A stretch of DNA of 64,000 bases from Rana temporaria (lineage: Eukaryota > Chordata > Amphibia > Anura > Ranidae), in NCBI RefSeq assembly GCF_905171775.1, contig NC_053495.1, forward strand, positions 111,613,764-111,677,763, read 5' to 3'. This document shows positions 34,035 through 45,090 of this stretch, in pieces; positions within the stretch are counted from its first letter, which is position 1; every line of letters starts with the position of its first letter. The translations under genes and the position numbers were made by a program. The notes beneath the pieces were generated by a model that saw only the letters and a program-made list of their open reading frames with translations, searched no databases and was not told where the DNA came from.

Positions 34035-34105
34035 AGCACAATGGCTTAGTGGCCTGCTCAGAAGTCTCCACAGCACTCATGGTACAAGTTCAAATACCAG
34101 CCAAC
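34035..34105 (+). mobile_element. tRNA-derived SINE-like copy
   Basis: TGGCTTAGTGG (34042-34052) fits the RNA polymerase III A box, and GTTCAAATACC (34088-34098) approximates a B box at proper spacing. There is no full tRNA cloverleaf, so a SINE head is more likely than a tRNA gene. Confidence 0.55.
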
Positions 34106-34289
34106 CTACCATCCACCAGCTGTGTTTATTTTTTGCACAAGCAAATTAAAAAATATCCAAAGAAATGTAAACTGCCCGTTAGCTAGTGTGTGAGGTTTGG
34201 CATTCCACACCATTAATTACATACCATTGCAATAAAGGACTTGTCAAAAACCAGCTATTTTTTTTTTACATTTCACTGCTTTTTTTGGT

Positions 34290-34690
34290 GAACGGGTAGG
34301 GTTACCCATACATATTCACATAGGGGGGCAGGATCTGGGACCCCCCTTGTTAAAGGGGGCTTCCAGATTCTGATAAACCCCCCTGCCCGCAGACCGACAA
34401 CCACCGACCAGGGTTGTTGGGAAGAGGCATTTGTTCCCATCAACATGGGGACAAGGTGCTTTGGGGCATGTGGCCTGGTACAGTTCAGAAGGGTATTGTG
34501 CTCCCTGGTCCCCCCCCCCCTATCCTTACCTACAGGCTGCATGCTCGGATAAGGGTCTGGTATAGATTTTGGGGGACCTCATGTCAATTTTATTTTACAT
34601 CTTGGTGTGGGGTTCCCCTTAAAGTCCATAACAGACCCGAAGTGCCTGGTATGTACTGGGGGGGGGGGGGCTACAACATTTTTTTTCCTT
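34290..34690. repeat. Anonymous dispersed-type repeat, G/C-run rich
   Basis: Contains GGGGGGCAGGATCTGGGACC, CCCCTTGTTAAAGGGGGCTTCC (a small palindrome), and a 10-base G run near 34660. Its style is repeat-like, but there is no second copy in the window to prove it. Confidence 0.35.
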
Positions 34691-34847
34691 AATTTTTTTA
34701 ATTCCACACCATAATATTATTGATTAAGTACATACCATTGCATGCATTTGATGAGTTAAAATATGGAATAAACCAAACTGATGTGCATTGGCTAATTATG
34801 CTGCTGAGTACAATGCACACTTTCAGGAGGTGATGCCATTAGTGGGA

Positions 34848-34912
34848 TTTGAACTCAGGGCTTGAAACTTTGAGGGCAGCAGGAAGTACTGCTATGCTTC
34901 AGAGCTGAGCAC
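34848..34912 (-). mobile_element. tRNA-derived SINE-like fragment
   Basis: The - strand carries GAGTTCAAATCCC (B-box-like, 34854-34866) preceded by an arm of about 50 bases. The A box is weak. Confidence 0.4.
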
Positions 34913-35321
34913 ATACCTACAGAGAAAATACATGTACTAATGTTTAATTCTATACAATAATGTTTTGCATTTCAGGCATTAATATTATGGTAACAACCAT
35001 GTTCATGCTGATGTGGCATTGGCTAATAGGCTTTTGCCTCTTTTCAGCATATGCTCCTGAGTACAATGCAACTTTCAGTAGGCGATACCATCTGTGTGAT
35101 TTTCAGCCATTTGAGCACAATTATATTCATAACATACGTTTACTAGTGTTTGATGGTGGGACTACTTTATATTCTGGGTATAATAGTACTCAGCATAGTG
35201 ACAATGCCTGTGGTCTTGAGGTCTATGGACGCAGAAGTCACAGGAAAAGGCACACAATTTTCCTGAATTTTTGCGTCTGCAATTTTTCCACGATTCCAGA
35301 GAATGCAGTTAATTCCGAGTT
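34913..35321. other. No gene recognised
   Basis: Open frame 34960-35400 (+) is long for chance but has no recognisable domain, and it crosses the L1 insertion boundary at 35340. I treat it as non-coding. Confidence 0.45.
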
Positions 35322-35340
35322 AAAAAATCTATTGAGGAGA

Positions 35341-38300
35341 ACCCATTGGACAGGCAGTTCTCATGCTTTTCCAAGACTCATGGGACACTATCTAGGATAG
35401 ACCTGGTAGTATGTAACCCTGCTATGCTCCTGTCCATCTCGGAAGTGACTTACAAGCCACGTAGTGTCTCGGATCACTCACATTTGGTGACAAACTTGAT
35501 TATCTCTCCACCCTCTACACTCCCAAGATCCCCATGGAAATTTAACGCCTTTTGGCTAGAATTGTTCCTGTCGCATGAGGAGGTGGAACGGAGCATGCGG
35601 GAATTTTTGGATAGGGAGAGTTTCGTTGAATCCCCGTCCGAGCAATGAGATGCCTTTAAATCTTATGTGAGGGGGTTGCTTATAAGGGAAATTACCAGGG
35701 TGAAGAAGGCGTCTTCGAGGCTCCAAGAGGACCTTGAAAAACAGGTAACGGCCCTGGAGGTGGCTTTTGTGCAAACCCCTACGGAGGCTGCTAGAGAGGT
35801 ATGGCAGTCAGCTCAATCAGCTTATGAGCGGCTGCTCGCCTCCAAGGCAGAAAAGAAATTATTCTTCTCTAGACTGGCGTACTTTGAGGAGGGTGAAAGT
35901 ACAGGACGTATGCTAGCAAGAATAGCTAACTCCCAGCGGAGGTCCCCCAGCATCGGAGCTATTAAAAACAAAGAGGGCAAAATAGTGAACTCCCCGGACC
36001 TAGTATTGGCGGAACTGGCCAGGTTCTACGAGAATTTGTACCTTCCGACGGAACTATCTACCCGAGCAGAACTCTTGACTTACTTAGAGGGCATTGACTT
36101 CCCCGGGTTGGGTAATGAGCAGCGGAGGGCCTTGGACGCCCCCTTTACTTTGGAGGAGCTGCAGACAGCCCTGGCTGAGTTCCCTAACTGTAAGGCACCG
36201 GGGGCAGACGGATTGCCCGTTGAAATATACAAACGCTACGCGGGTATTCTCCTACCGAAACTTTTAGCGGTGTTTAATGTGGCCAGGGAAAGACAGATTT
36301 TACCTGATTCTATGACTACGGCTAACATTGTCTTGATACTAAAGCCTGGCAAGGACCCGTTGGATCCGGGCTCCTACAGACCGATATCGTTACTCCAGAG
36401 TGACATTAAGCTGTTGGCCAAAATGTTAGCGATCAGGCTGAATGGGGTCATTACTAGTCTGGTGCATTCAGACCAGGCTGGCTTCATGCCTAACAAGTCG
36501 ACGGCCGTCAACTTGCGTAGGCTATATTTGAATATGCAATCCCTGGCAGATAATGTGGGAGGGAGGGCCCTGCTCTCACTGGACGCTATGAAGGCCTTCG
36601 ATAGCGTTGAGTGGGAGTATCTATGGGAGGTGCTTGAGAGGTTTGGGTTTGGGGAATCCTTCATTTCCTGGGTCCGCTTGTTGTACTTCAACCCGAGGGC
36701 AGCTATCCGGTCGTCAGGGGCAGTATCCCACACTTTTTCTTTGGGGAGAGGCACGCGACAGGGGTGTCCACTGTCACCTCTGCTGTTTGCCTTGGCGATA
36801 GAACCACTTGCTATTAAAATTAGAGCCAGCCAGGAGGTAGTGGGGTTCAGGTACGGAGACAGGCAGGAAAAAATAATGCTGTATGCGGACGACACCATGA
36901 TTTTGCTAGGAGACGTAGAGGGCTCACTGACGGGGGCTATGACTGTGATAAAGGAATTTGGTAGATTTTCAGGGCTGCAGATAAATTGGACCAAGTCCTC
37001 GCTGATGCTCATCGACGAGGGGGGCCCCCCCCGTCCTCTTCCACGGTGCCCATGACTGCCTCATTCAGATATCTGGGTATCCAGGTGACGCCCAGGATAT
37101 GTGAGTATGGAAGACTGAATGTGTCCCCGCTGTTGCAAAAATTTTGTGACCGTATTAAAACGTGGAATTCTCTAGGCCTGTCGGTAGCCGGCAGGGTAAA
37201 TCTGATCAAAATGATCCTTATGCCCCAACTGCTCTATGTCCTTCACAATACCCCCACAGTGGTGACCTTGAAGGTATTCCGGATTGTTAATGCCCTGTTT
37301 CGCTCACTTATCTGGAAAAACCGTACCCCCAGGATCAAGCTGGAACATCTCCAGTGCCCGAAGGATGAGGGAGGGCTTGCCCTCCCTAATACCTGGTTAT
37401 ACTATATAGCCGCTCAGCTGCAACAGCTGGTAGGCGTGGTTCACACTGGGCAGAGGAGGGAGGGGGAGGGAGGAGGTTCCTCTGAGATGGTGATGCTCCA
37501 TACAGTTGGGAGGGAGTCGGTAGCATCTGCCCTGGAAGCGCTGGCCTTTGGAAAGCCAAACAAACAATACCCTACCTATAACCTTATGCAAAAAGTATGG
37601 AATAAAGCTAGGCATTTGCAGGGAGTAACAGAGTTCACGGAATATAGCCCCATCTGGTCGAATGACTCATACCCTGAGTTAGCCAAGCTACAGCATGGGG
37701 CACTTTGGAAGAGATATGGGATAACCCGTCTAAGGCAGATATTTCGCAACAGGAACCTACTCTCATTTGAGACTCTGAGGGAGCTTTTTCAACTACCACT
37801 ATCAATGCAGTTCTATTACATGCAACTTAGACACGCAGTACAGGCCCAGAGTGACGCTACGGAGTGGCTTCCCTCCCCTACCCCTTTGTTCAATCTGGTT
37901 GCAGGGGCGACCTCTACCAAGGGTTTTATATCGCAATGCTATAACATGCTGTTACACAGTTTCATGACCAAACACCCGTTGAGAGTGAGAGCCAAGTGGG
38001 AGGGGGACCTGGGCCCGATGGATGGTGAACAGTGGGATGAGGCTCTACAGGCGGTACCAATCTGCTCCCTAAATGTATCCCATAAGGTATCGCAATTATA
38101 CCTACTACTGAGAGTGTACTACACCCCCCACAGACTGTTTGCTATGGGGTTACGACCCACCCCGTTGTGCACCAGGTGTAAGAGAGACCATGGTGACCTG
38201 ATTCACCTACTGTGGAGATGCCCGAAGCTTCACCCGTACTGGGTGGGAGTAGTGGACACCATTAATAGGGTGTTCCAGATAACGCTGCCTATTGATCCAA

Positions 38301-38850
38301 AACATTGCTTGCTACTTATATTGGATGAACTGGAGTGGGAGGAGGGCACTAAAGTGGCGGTCATTAGGTCCCTATTTCTGGCCCGCAAACTTATAATGGC
38401 TCACTGGATAGCGGAGGAGCCCCCCAGTATGAGGGAATGGATCAATCTAATGGGGGAAATGCTGCGCAAAGAGAAAGTGATATACCAACATAGAGGTTGC
38501 TCCCAGAAGTTCGAGAAGCTGTGGGGCAGGTGGCTAGATGTACCGGGCTTGGCACCGGTGGACCTGGTCACGGGTAGGTTACTCGGTTTGAGCACTCTAA
38601 CTTGATTTCTATACTGTCAATGTGATCGGGCTAAGGGATGGGAGAAGCATTTATGTGGGGAGGGGGTGGCCGGGGGGGGCCGGGACTGTATGGGACTGGA
38701 TTTTGTCATATTGGTTGATGATGTAAGGCTAGGGTTTACCAAAGCTGAAATGTGTAATGGATTGCTGTTCAATGATCTATGACTGGAAGTATTCTCGATG
38801 TATGTAAATTTCTTTTGGTGCTTCAATAAACCTTTATTTTGGATTAAAAA
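35341..38850 (+). mobile_element. 5'-truncated L1-type LINE, well preserved
   Basis: Flanked by AAAAAATCTATTGAGGAGA at 35322-35340 and the same sequence with one C/T change at 38851-38869. The 3' end has AATAAA at 38825-38830 and an A run. It begins in the APE endonuclease tail. It landed inside an older L1 whose coding resumes at 38870. Confidence 0.92.
35346..38605 (+). pseudogene. L1 ORF2: APE tail, complete reverse transcriptase and C-terminus
   Basis: About 1085 codons. It opens with SRIDLVVCNP and SVSDHSHL (the end of the endonuclease, with the catalytic S-D-H). A coiled-coil-like linker follows, then NCKAPGADGLP, KPGKDPLDPGSYRPISLL, SDQAGFMPNKST, SLDAMKAFDSVEWEYL, RGTRQGCPLSPLLFALAIEPL and the active site MLYADDTMILLGD (about 36880). 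After the reverse transcriptase come WKNRTPRIKLEHLQCPKDEGG and the Cys/His segment CTRCKRDHGDLIHLLWRCPKLH. Only two lesions are evident: TGA at 35646-35648 and a frame change at the G6C8 run near 37018-37032. Its partner at 30225 is a related, older-looking copy. Confidence 0.9.
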
Positions 38851-38962
38851 AAAAAATCTATCGAGGAGACCTAAGAAGGATAAATATATTAAAAATGGTA
38901 ATTTTACCAAAAATACTATATACATTTCAAATGCTCCCGATAGAGATACCACAATGTTTCTT

Positions 38963-39175
38963 TAAAGTGGAGTTCCACCCAAAAATGGAACTTCCGCTTA
39001 ATCCACTCCTCGCCCCCTTACATGCCACATTTGGCATGTAATTTTTTTGAGGGAGGAGTGGGGGCTTCAGGAGGAGTGGGACTTCCTGTCCCACTTCCTC
39101 CTTCCGCCGAGGGGCTGGTAAGGCGAAAGCTTAATCGCCTTACTGATGCGCTCGTATTAACTCATGTGCAACGTG
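38963..39175. repeat. Repeat starting AAAGTGGAGTTCCACCC
   Basis: The start AAAGTGGAGTTCCACCCAAA and TGGAACTTCCGCTTA are repeated at 54221-54256 (AAAGCGGAGTTCCATCC...TGGAACTTCCGCTCA). Followed in both by a CCTTAC...GCCACA...TTTGGCA segment. Non-coding. Confidence 0.75.
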
Positions 39176-39321
39176 AATCGTACATATACAATCAAGCAAA
39201 AAACCTAGTGAGAAAACTCTTAATATATATGTGAGTAGATCATGAAAAAAGTCCTGATGATTGAATGTCAGTCTGCAGTGCTCCTTCCCTAATTGCCAAG
39301 CTCTCACTTCAATGTGATCAG

Positions 39322-39885
39322 GTTACAACAACCTCCAGCAGCGATCAGATGTTTCCAGTTTCATTCAGTCACATGCAAAAGAGGAGGAAAGGAAACATAG
39401 CGCAATATTGTACCATATAGATGTGGATAAAGGTTGCACTTAGTGCACTAACGTATCCACGCTTAGAATATAGACAGGGTATGTTGCCGCTCAGTTTAAG
39501 TGGACTCCTCACTCGGGATAGACATCCAATGGTCCGTCACTGTAGGCTCCTCCCCCACATGTATCGTCACTCGTCGCGTGACTTTGTCATGGGTATTCTA
39601 CCCATAGAATACCCATGACTAAGTCACGTGACGAGTGACAATACATGTGGGGGAGGAGCCTACAGTGACGGACCATCGGATGTCTATCCCGAGTGAGGAG
39701 TCCACTTAAACTGAGCGGCAACATACCCTGTCTATATTATAAGCGAGGATACGTGAGTGCACTAAGTGCAACTTTTATCCACATCTATATGGTACAATAT
39801 TGCGCTATGTTTTTTCTTTCCTCCTCTTTTGCATGTGACTGAATGAAACTGGAAACATCTGATTGCTGCTGGAGGTTGTTGTCAC
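39322..39885. repeat. Near-perfect palindrome of about 560 bp
   Basis: The left arm, starting GTTACAACAACCTCCAGCAG, is matched in inverse by the right arm ending CTGCTGGAGGTTGTTGTCAC. The centre is near 39603, at ATTCTACCCATAGAAT. The arms, about 280 bases each, differ at scattered sites only. Non-coding; it could be a foldback MITE. Confidence 0.92.
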
Positions 39886-40102
39886 AAAAAATTAGGTAAA
39901 ATTAGGACTAGAGAAGAATTAAGAATAATACATGGGTGGCGGCAGCTTAGTGACTGAGAGTATCTGCAACTCAAACATCTAGTTAGCACAATCCCTCAAC
40001 TACTTGAAAAGCTTTGCAATATTAAAACGTCTATGAAACATGGACTATCTCAAATGTATGATATACTAACAGAATTAAAAGGAAGCTGGGTATTACCCTT
40101 TA

Positions 40103-40522
40103 GGCCTTGTACACACGGTCGGACAAAACCGATGAGAATGGTCCGACGGACCGTTTTCATCGGTTCACCGCTGAAGTGGCCTGATGGTCTGATGTGCGTA
40201 CACACCATCATTCCAAAAACCAATCGGGTCAGAACGCGGTGACGTCAAACACACAACGTGCTGAATAAAACAAAGTTCAATGCTTCCAAGCATGCGTTGA
40301 CTTGATTCTGAGCATGCGCGGGTTTTGAACCGATGCTTTTCTGTACTAACCATCGGTTTGGACCGATCGGGCAGCGGTCCATCGGTTCGGTTTTGAAGCA
40401 TGTTTTAAAATTTTGGACTGAAGGAAAACAGACCGATGGGCTATACACACGATCGGTTTGGACCGATGAAACGGAACCTCGGTCCATTCTCATCGGTTTT
40501 GTCCGACCGTGTGTACGGGGCC
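40103..40522. mobile_element. Harbinger-type MITE, GGCCTTGTACACACGGTC ends
   Basis: Perfect 3-bp duplication TTA (40100-40102, 40523-40525). The ends GGCCTTGTACACACGGTC and GACCGTGTGTACGGGGCC are inverse. Inserted into the old L1 ORF2. Confidence 0.9.
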
Positions 40523-41061
40523 TTATAGGAAAATGGCAACAAGACTTGGCAATAAAGTTAGATCAAAGTCAAATGATAGAAGCAATATATAATTATGCAT
40601 CTGATATTACTACAATAGAGGCAAATTATAAATGTATCGTAAGATGACATCTGACCCCGGAGAGAATTAATACATTTCAGCCAAACAAATCCCCTCAGTG
40701 TTGGAGAGACTGCGGACAAAAGGGAATAACAATACACATATGGTGGGAGTGTCCAAGAATATGGGCAGTTGATATTAGAACACATAGAGGAGATAACCGG
40801 GGAAAAGATAGTACAAAATCCCTGGAACGTTCAGTTCCATGGGACCAATAAAACAAAAAAACAATGTAAGGAGACTTTGATCCCACCCCTGCTCAATGCT
40901 GCAAAGGGGTTGATCCCAAAAAAGTGGTTACAGGTGGGAAATCCAACCATAAAAGAATGGCTACAGAAAGTGTAGTACACTTGTAAGATGGAGTACCTAT
41001 GCAGCTGTGAGCAGGGATGGGTGGAAAGGTATAGAGCAATCTGGGAGAAATGGGGCATCTT

Positions 41062-41563
41062 TAAAGGAGTGGTAAAGGTAAAACTTTTTTCACCTTAATG
41101 CATTTTATGCATTAAGGTGAAAAAAAATCAGACAATACCGGCCCCCCAGCCCCCCCCCCCCCCCCGTTATACTTACCTGACCCCTCGAAAGTCCCGCGCT
41201 CGCCCCCGACATCCTCTTTGCTATTGAGCCTGGCCGTTGATTGGCTACAGTGGATGGATTGAAAGCAGCGCAGCCATTGGCTGGCGCTGCTGTCAATCAC
41301 ATCCAATAATGCAGCATGCTGGGGGTGGGGCTGAGTGATACGGCCGCTGCTGCTGTATCACAGGAGCGCGCCCGCAATAACAACACCATGCAAGCTCACT
41401 CGCATGAAGGTGTTATGTCCTTGCCGGGGGGAGCCAAGACAGCCGTCGAGGGACCCCAGAAGACCAGGTTCGGGGCCACTCTGTGCAAAACGAGCTACAC
41501 AGTGGAGGTAGGTATAACATGTTATTTAAAAAAAATATATATATATCTTTAGTGATCCTTTAA
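41062..41563. mobile_element. MITE, AAAGGAGTGGTAAAG start
   Basis: The start TTAAAGGAGTGGTAAAG is inverse to the end CTTTAGTGATCCTTTAA. The interior contains an ATTAAGGTGAAAA palindrome and an 18-C run. The segment CTGTGCAAAACGAG...GGAGGTAGGTATAACATG is shared with 52035-52090. Confidence 0.75.
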
Positions 41564-41840
41564 ACTGTCGAAAAACTACACTCTAGCAATGACAGAAACA
41601 GAAAGAAAGAAATTAATACAGGGAAAACAACATATCCCGGAGGAGGTTGGGGGGTGGGTAGGAGCAGAATGGGTTCAATAAAAAGAGGATGTATGTAAGA
41701 TTTTAATACATTAATAGATTGTATACTAAGTATGTATATAGATTTTGTACAGTATCGGAAAATTGACTCAATAAAGTAAATATTAAATTAAAAGAAAAAC
41801 TGTTTTCTAAACATATGTACCTGTGCAGTGTAAACCCTAC

Positions 41841-42554
41841 GGGGCAGATCCACATACATACACTGCGCCCGGCGCAGATGTAAGATACGCTACGCCGCTG
41901 TAACTTACCTGGCTTTGGTTTGAATCCTCAACGAATTTGCGCCGTAAGTTACGGCGGTGTAGTGTATCTCTCACGGCAAAATTCTAATTGGGCGGGTAGG
42001 GGGCGTGTTTCATTTAAATGAAGCGCGTCCCCGCGCCAAACGAACGGCGCATGCGCCGTCCGTAAAAACTCCCAGGGTGCATTGCTCCAAATGACATCGC
42101 AAGGACGTCATTGTTTTCAACGTGAACGTAAATGGCGTCCAGCCCCATTCACGGACGACTTACGCAAATGACATAACATTTTTAAAATTAGACGCGGGAA
42201 CGACGGCCATACTTAACATTGAGTACGCCACCATATAGCAGCTTTAATTATACGCCGGAAAAAGCCGAACGGAAACAACGTAAAAAAATGCGACGGCCGG
42301 TCGTACGTTCGGGGATCGTCGGAAATAGCTAATTTGCATACTCGACGCGGATTACGACGTGAACACCACCTAGCGGACGCCGAAAAATTGCATCTAAGAT
42401 CTGACGGCGTACGAAGACGTACGCCTGTCGGATCTAACACAGATGCCGTTGTATCTTGTTTTGTGGATACCAAAACAAAGATACGACGCGCAAAATTCGA
42501 AATTATGCGGCGTATCAAGAGATACGCTGCATAATTTCTTTGAGGATCTGCCCC
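41841..42554. mobile_element. Harbinger-type MITE, GGGGCAGATCCAC ends, copy 1
   Basis: GGGGCAGATCC at the left and GGATCTGCCCC at the right, flanked by TAC on both sides. GATACGC/GCGTATC sub-repeats lie near each end. The interior CATACTTAACATTGAGTACGCC matches copy 2. Confidence 0.9.
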
Positions 42555-42749
42555 TACAATTTTAAATGTCCAAGTCCCTGGGCATGATTAGTGCTAACAG
42601 ACATTAACATCAGGCCCTGGCTGCAATGAGCTTCCAATTTAAAGTCCAAAACTAACTTTCTTACATTAGAGACTATTTTGACAGGAGACAAGTAAAATGG
42701 CAGCATGTCTTAGGATTGTGGTGAGAAATACACACAGGAAGAACATATA
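42555..42749. other. Short spacer between two MITEs
   Basis: Nothing recognised; about 195 bases of apparently older sequence. Confidence 0.5.
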
Positions 42750-43456
42750 GGGGCAGATCCACATACATACGCTGCGCCCGGCGCAGATGTCAGATACGCT
42801 ACGCCGCTGTAACTTACTTTGAGTTGGTTTGAATCCTCAACTAATTTGCGGCGTAGTGTATCTCTCGCGGCGTAAGGGCGCGGAATTCAAATTCGGTGGG
42901 TAGGGGGTGTGTTTCATTTAAATGAAGCGTGTCCCCGCGCCGAACGAACTGCGCATGCGCCGTCCCTAAAATTTCCCGGTGTGCATTGCTCTAAATAACG
43001 TCACAAGGACGTCATTGGTTTTTACGTGGACGGAAATTACGTCCAGCCCCATTCACGGACGACTTACGCAAACAACGTAAAAAAAAATTCAAAATTATAC
43101 GCGGGAACGACGGCCATACTTAACATTGAGTACGCCACCATATAGCAGCTTTAACTATACGCCGGAAAAAGCCGAACGGAAACGGCGTAAAAAAATGCGG
43201 CGGCCGCTCGTACGTTCATGGATCGTCGGAAATAGCTAATTTGCATACTCGACTCGGAATACGACGGGAAGGCCACCTAGCGGCCGCAGAAAAATTACAT
43301 CTAAGATCCGTACTAAGGCATACACCTGTCGGATCTAACACAGATGCCGTCATATCTGGTTTTGTGGATACCAAAACAAAGATACGACGCGTAAAATTTG
43401 AAATTACGCGGCGTATCAACAGATACGCCGGTGTAATTTCTTTGAGGATCTGCCCC
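42750..43456. mobile_element. Harbinger-type MITE, GGGGCAGATCCAC ends, copy 2
   Basis: Flanked by ATA on both sides. Highly similar by eye to the copy at 41841 along its whole length and in the same orientation, only 195 bp apart. Confidence 0.92.
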
Positions 43457-43484
43457 ATAAACTTCAACAAAAGCATTAGCATGT

Positions 43485-43548
43485 TGGTAAATTGAACCAG
43501 CAACCTCAGTTAGACAGAATTTCCACCCACTTAGCCACAAGGCAGCAT
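43485..43548 (-). mobile_element. tRNA-derived SINE-like copy
   Basis: On the - strand: GTGGCTAAGTGGGTGG (A-box-like) and, about 40 bases on, GGTTGCTGGTTCAAT (B-box-like). Same layout as 34035-34105. Confidence 0.55.
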
Positions 43549-43549
43549 T

Positions 43550-43976
43550 AGGATTGATTCACACCTATGCATGTTGCTTTTTAGCGTTTTTGCAGTGCTT
43601 TTTGCGGTGCTTGCTGCGTTTTTACCGCGATTTGCGTTTTTTTTTTTTACATCAATTTTCATTTTTTTACCTTTCCTTTAACAACCAGCTATAAACAGGG
43701 TAAAAAATAAAACGCAAAACGCAAATCGCGGCAAAATCGCGGTAAAAACACGGTAAAAACGTGGTACTTGCGTTTTGGATGCGGGTCCATTGAATTCTAT
43801 TACATGCAAAACGCTGCTTTTTGCAGGAAAAAAGTCCCCGACCCTTTCCAAAAACGCAGAGGCACAAAAAAGCATTGATGTGAACATGTTCCATAGGAAC
43901 CCATGTTAAAAAAATTTCCCTGCTTTTCTGCAAAATGAAAAATGCACCAAAAACGCATTAGTGTGAATCGAGCCTT
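43550..43976. mobile_element. MITE, TAGGATTGATTCACAC start
   Basis: The left TTGATTCACAC and the right GTGTGAATCGAGCC are inverse. The interior is a long imperfect hairpin of GCGTTTTTACCGCG/CGCGGTAAAAAC type. Confidence 0.75.
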
Positions 43977-44056
43977 ACACATGTTCTCTGCATCTCTGTG
44001 GTGTGAACCAGCCCTAAGTCCATAGCCATGCTCAGTGTCACAAGCAATATACAATA

Positions 44057-44954
44057 TATTGGCCTAAGTATTGGGACGCCTGCCTTTAAATGCACATGAA
44101 CTGTGGAGGCATCCCAGTATTAGTCCGTAGGGATCAAAACTCATTTGGCCCACCCTTTGCAGCTATAACAGCTTCAACTCTTCTGGGAAGGCTGTCCACA
44201 AGGTTTAGGAATGTGTCTATGGGAATGTTTTACCATTCTTCCAAGTGCATTTGTGAGGTCAGGCACTGATGTTGGATGAGAAGGTCTGGCCTACAGTTTC
44301 CACTCGAATTCATCCCCAAGGTGTTCTGTTGTGTTGAGGTCAGGAATCTGTCCAGGCCAGTGAAGTTCCTCCACCCCAAACTCACTCATCCATGTCTTTA
44401 TGGACCTTGCTTTGTGCACTGGCCCAAATTATTTGGTGGAGGGGGGATTATGATGTGGGGTTGTTTTTCAGGGGTTGGGCTTGGTCTCTTAGTTCCAGTG
44501 AAGGGAACTCTTAAGGCATCGGCATACCAAGACATTTTGGACATATGCATGCTCCCAACTTTGTAGGAACATTTTGAGGCTGGCCCCTTTCTGTTCCAAC
44601 ATGACTGCACACCAGTGCAAGCAAGGTCCATAAAGACATGGATGAGTGAGTTTGGGGTGGAAAAACTTGACTGGCCTGCACAGAGTCCTGACCTCAACCC
44701 GATAGAACACCCATTGGCTGAATTAGAGCAGAGACTGCGAGCCAGGCCTTCTCATCCACCATACCTGGCCTCACAAATGCACTTCTGGAAGAATGATCAA
44801 ACATTCCATTAGACACACTAAACCTTATGGACAGAAGCTGTTCTATCTGCAAAAGGTGGGCCAAATCAAATTTTAACCCTATGGACTAAGACTGGGCTGC
44901 CATTAAAGTTCATGTGTGTGTAAAGGCAGGAGTCCCAATACTTTTGGCTAAATA
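44057..44954. mobile_element. Tc1-type element with long inverted arms
   Basis: The outer ends TATTGGCCTAAGTATTGGGA and CCCAATACTTTTGGCTAAATA are inverse. The inverted similarity goes on far inward: 44057-44420 against 44613-44954, leaving about 190 bp of single-copy centre. The right arm and centre code for transposase, and the left arm carries the same coding sequence backwards. Confidence 0.85.
44424..44765 (+). pseudogene. Tc1 transposase, C-terminal part
   Basis: Reads GGGGIMMWGCFSGVGLGLLVPV, the region before the second catalytic Asp in Tc1 transposases. After an in-frame TAG (44563-44565) it continues with FQHDCTPV, WMSEFGVEKLDWPAQSPDLNPIEH and LEQRLRARPSHP, which carry the NPIE catalytic region. 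The helix-turn-helix N-terminus is absent. An intact transposase would cut at the terminal repeats and insert at TA. Confidence 0.85.
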
Positions 44955-45090
44955 GTGGCAAGATTAACAATGGTGGTAGAACCCTCCTACACATAAATAC
45001 TACATTTAGACATGGTTATAGGACCTGGGAGATGAGACATCTTCTCTACATGAGCAGCATGTTTGGGATTCAAACCCAAACACTCAGAGA

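Larger units (their letters stand above)
38870..41797 (+). mobile_element. Old L1-type LINE, in pieces
   Basis: Three coding remnants in order: 38870-38962 (INILKMVILPKILYTFQMLPIEIPQCFF, in one frame), 39886-40099 (LLEKLCNIKTSMKHGLSQMYDILTELKGSW), and 40526-41060 (CWRDCGQKGITIHIWWECPRIW, with stops). The 3' end with CAATAAAG lies at about 41770. The gaps hold a short repeat, a long palindrome and two MITEs. Coding between the first two pieces is largely lost. Confidence 0.8.

Noticed and set aside
34035..34105. A genuine tRNA gene
   Set aside because: A and B boxes are present, but acceptor and anticodon stems cannot be formed convincingly; several degenerate copies point to a SINE.
34960..35400. 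146-codon + strand frame as a host exon
   Set aside because: It spans the L1 insertion point at 35340, has no domain, and the upstream part lacks splice context.
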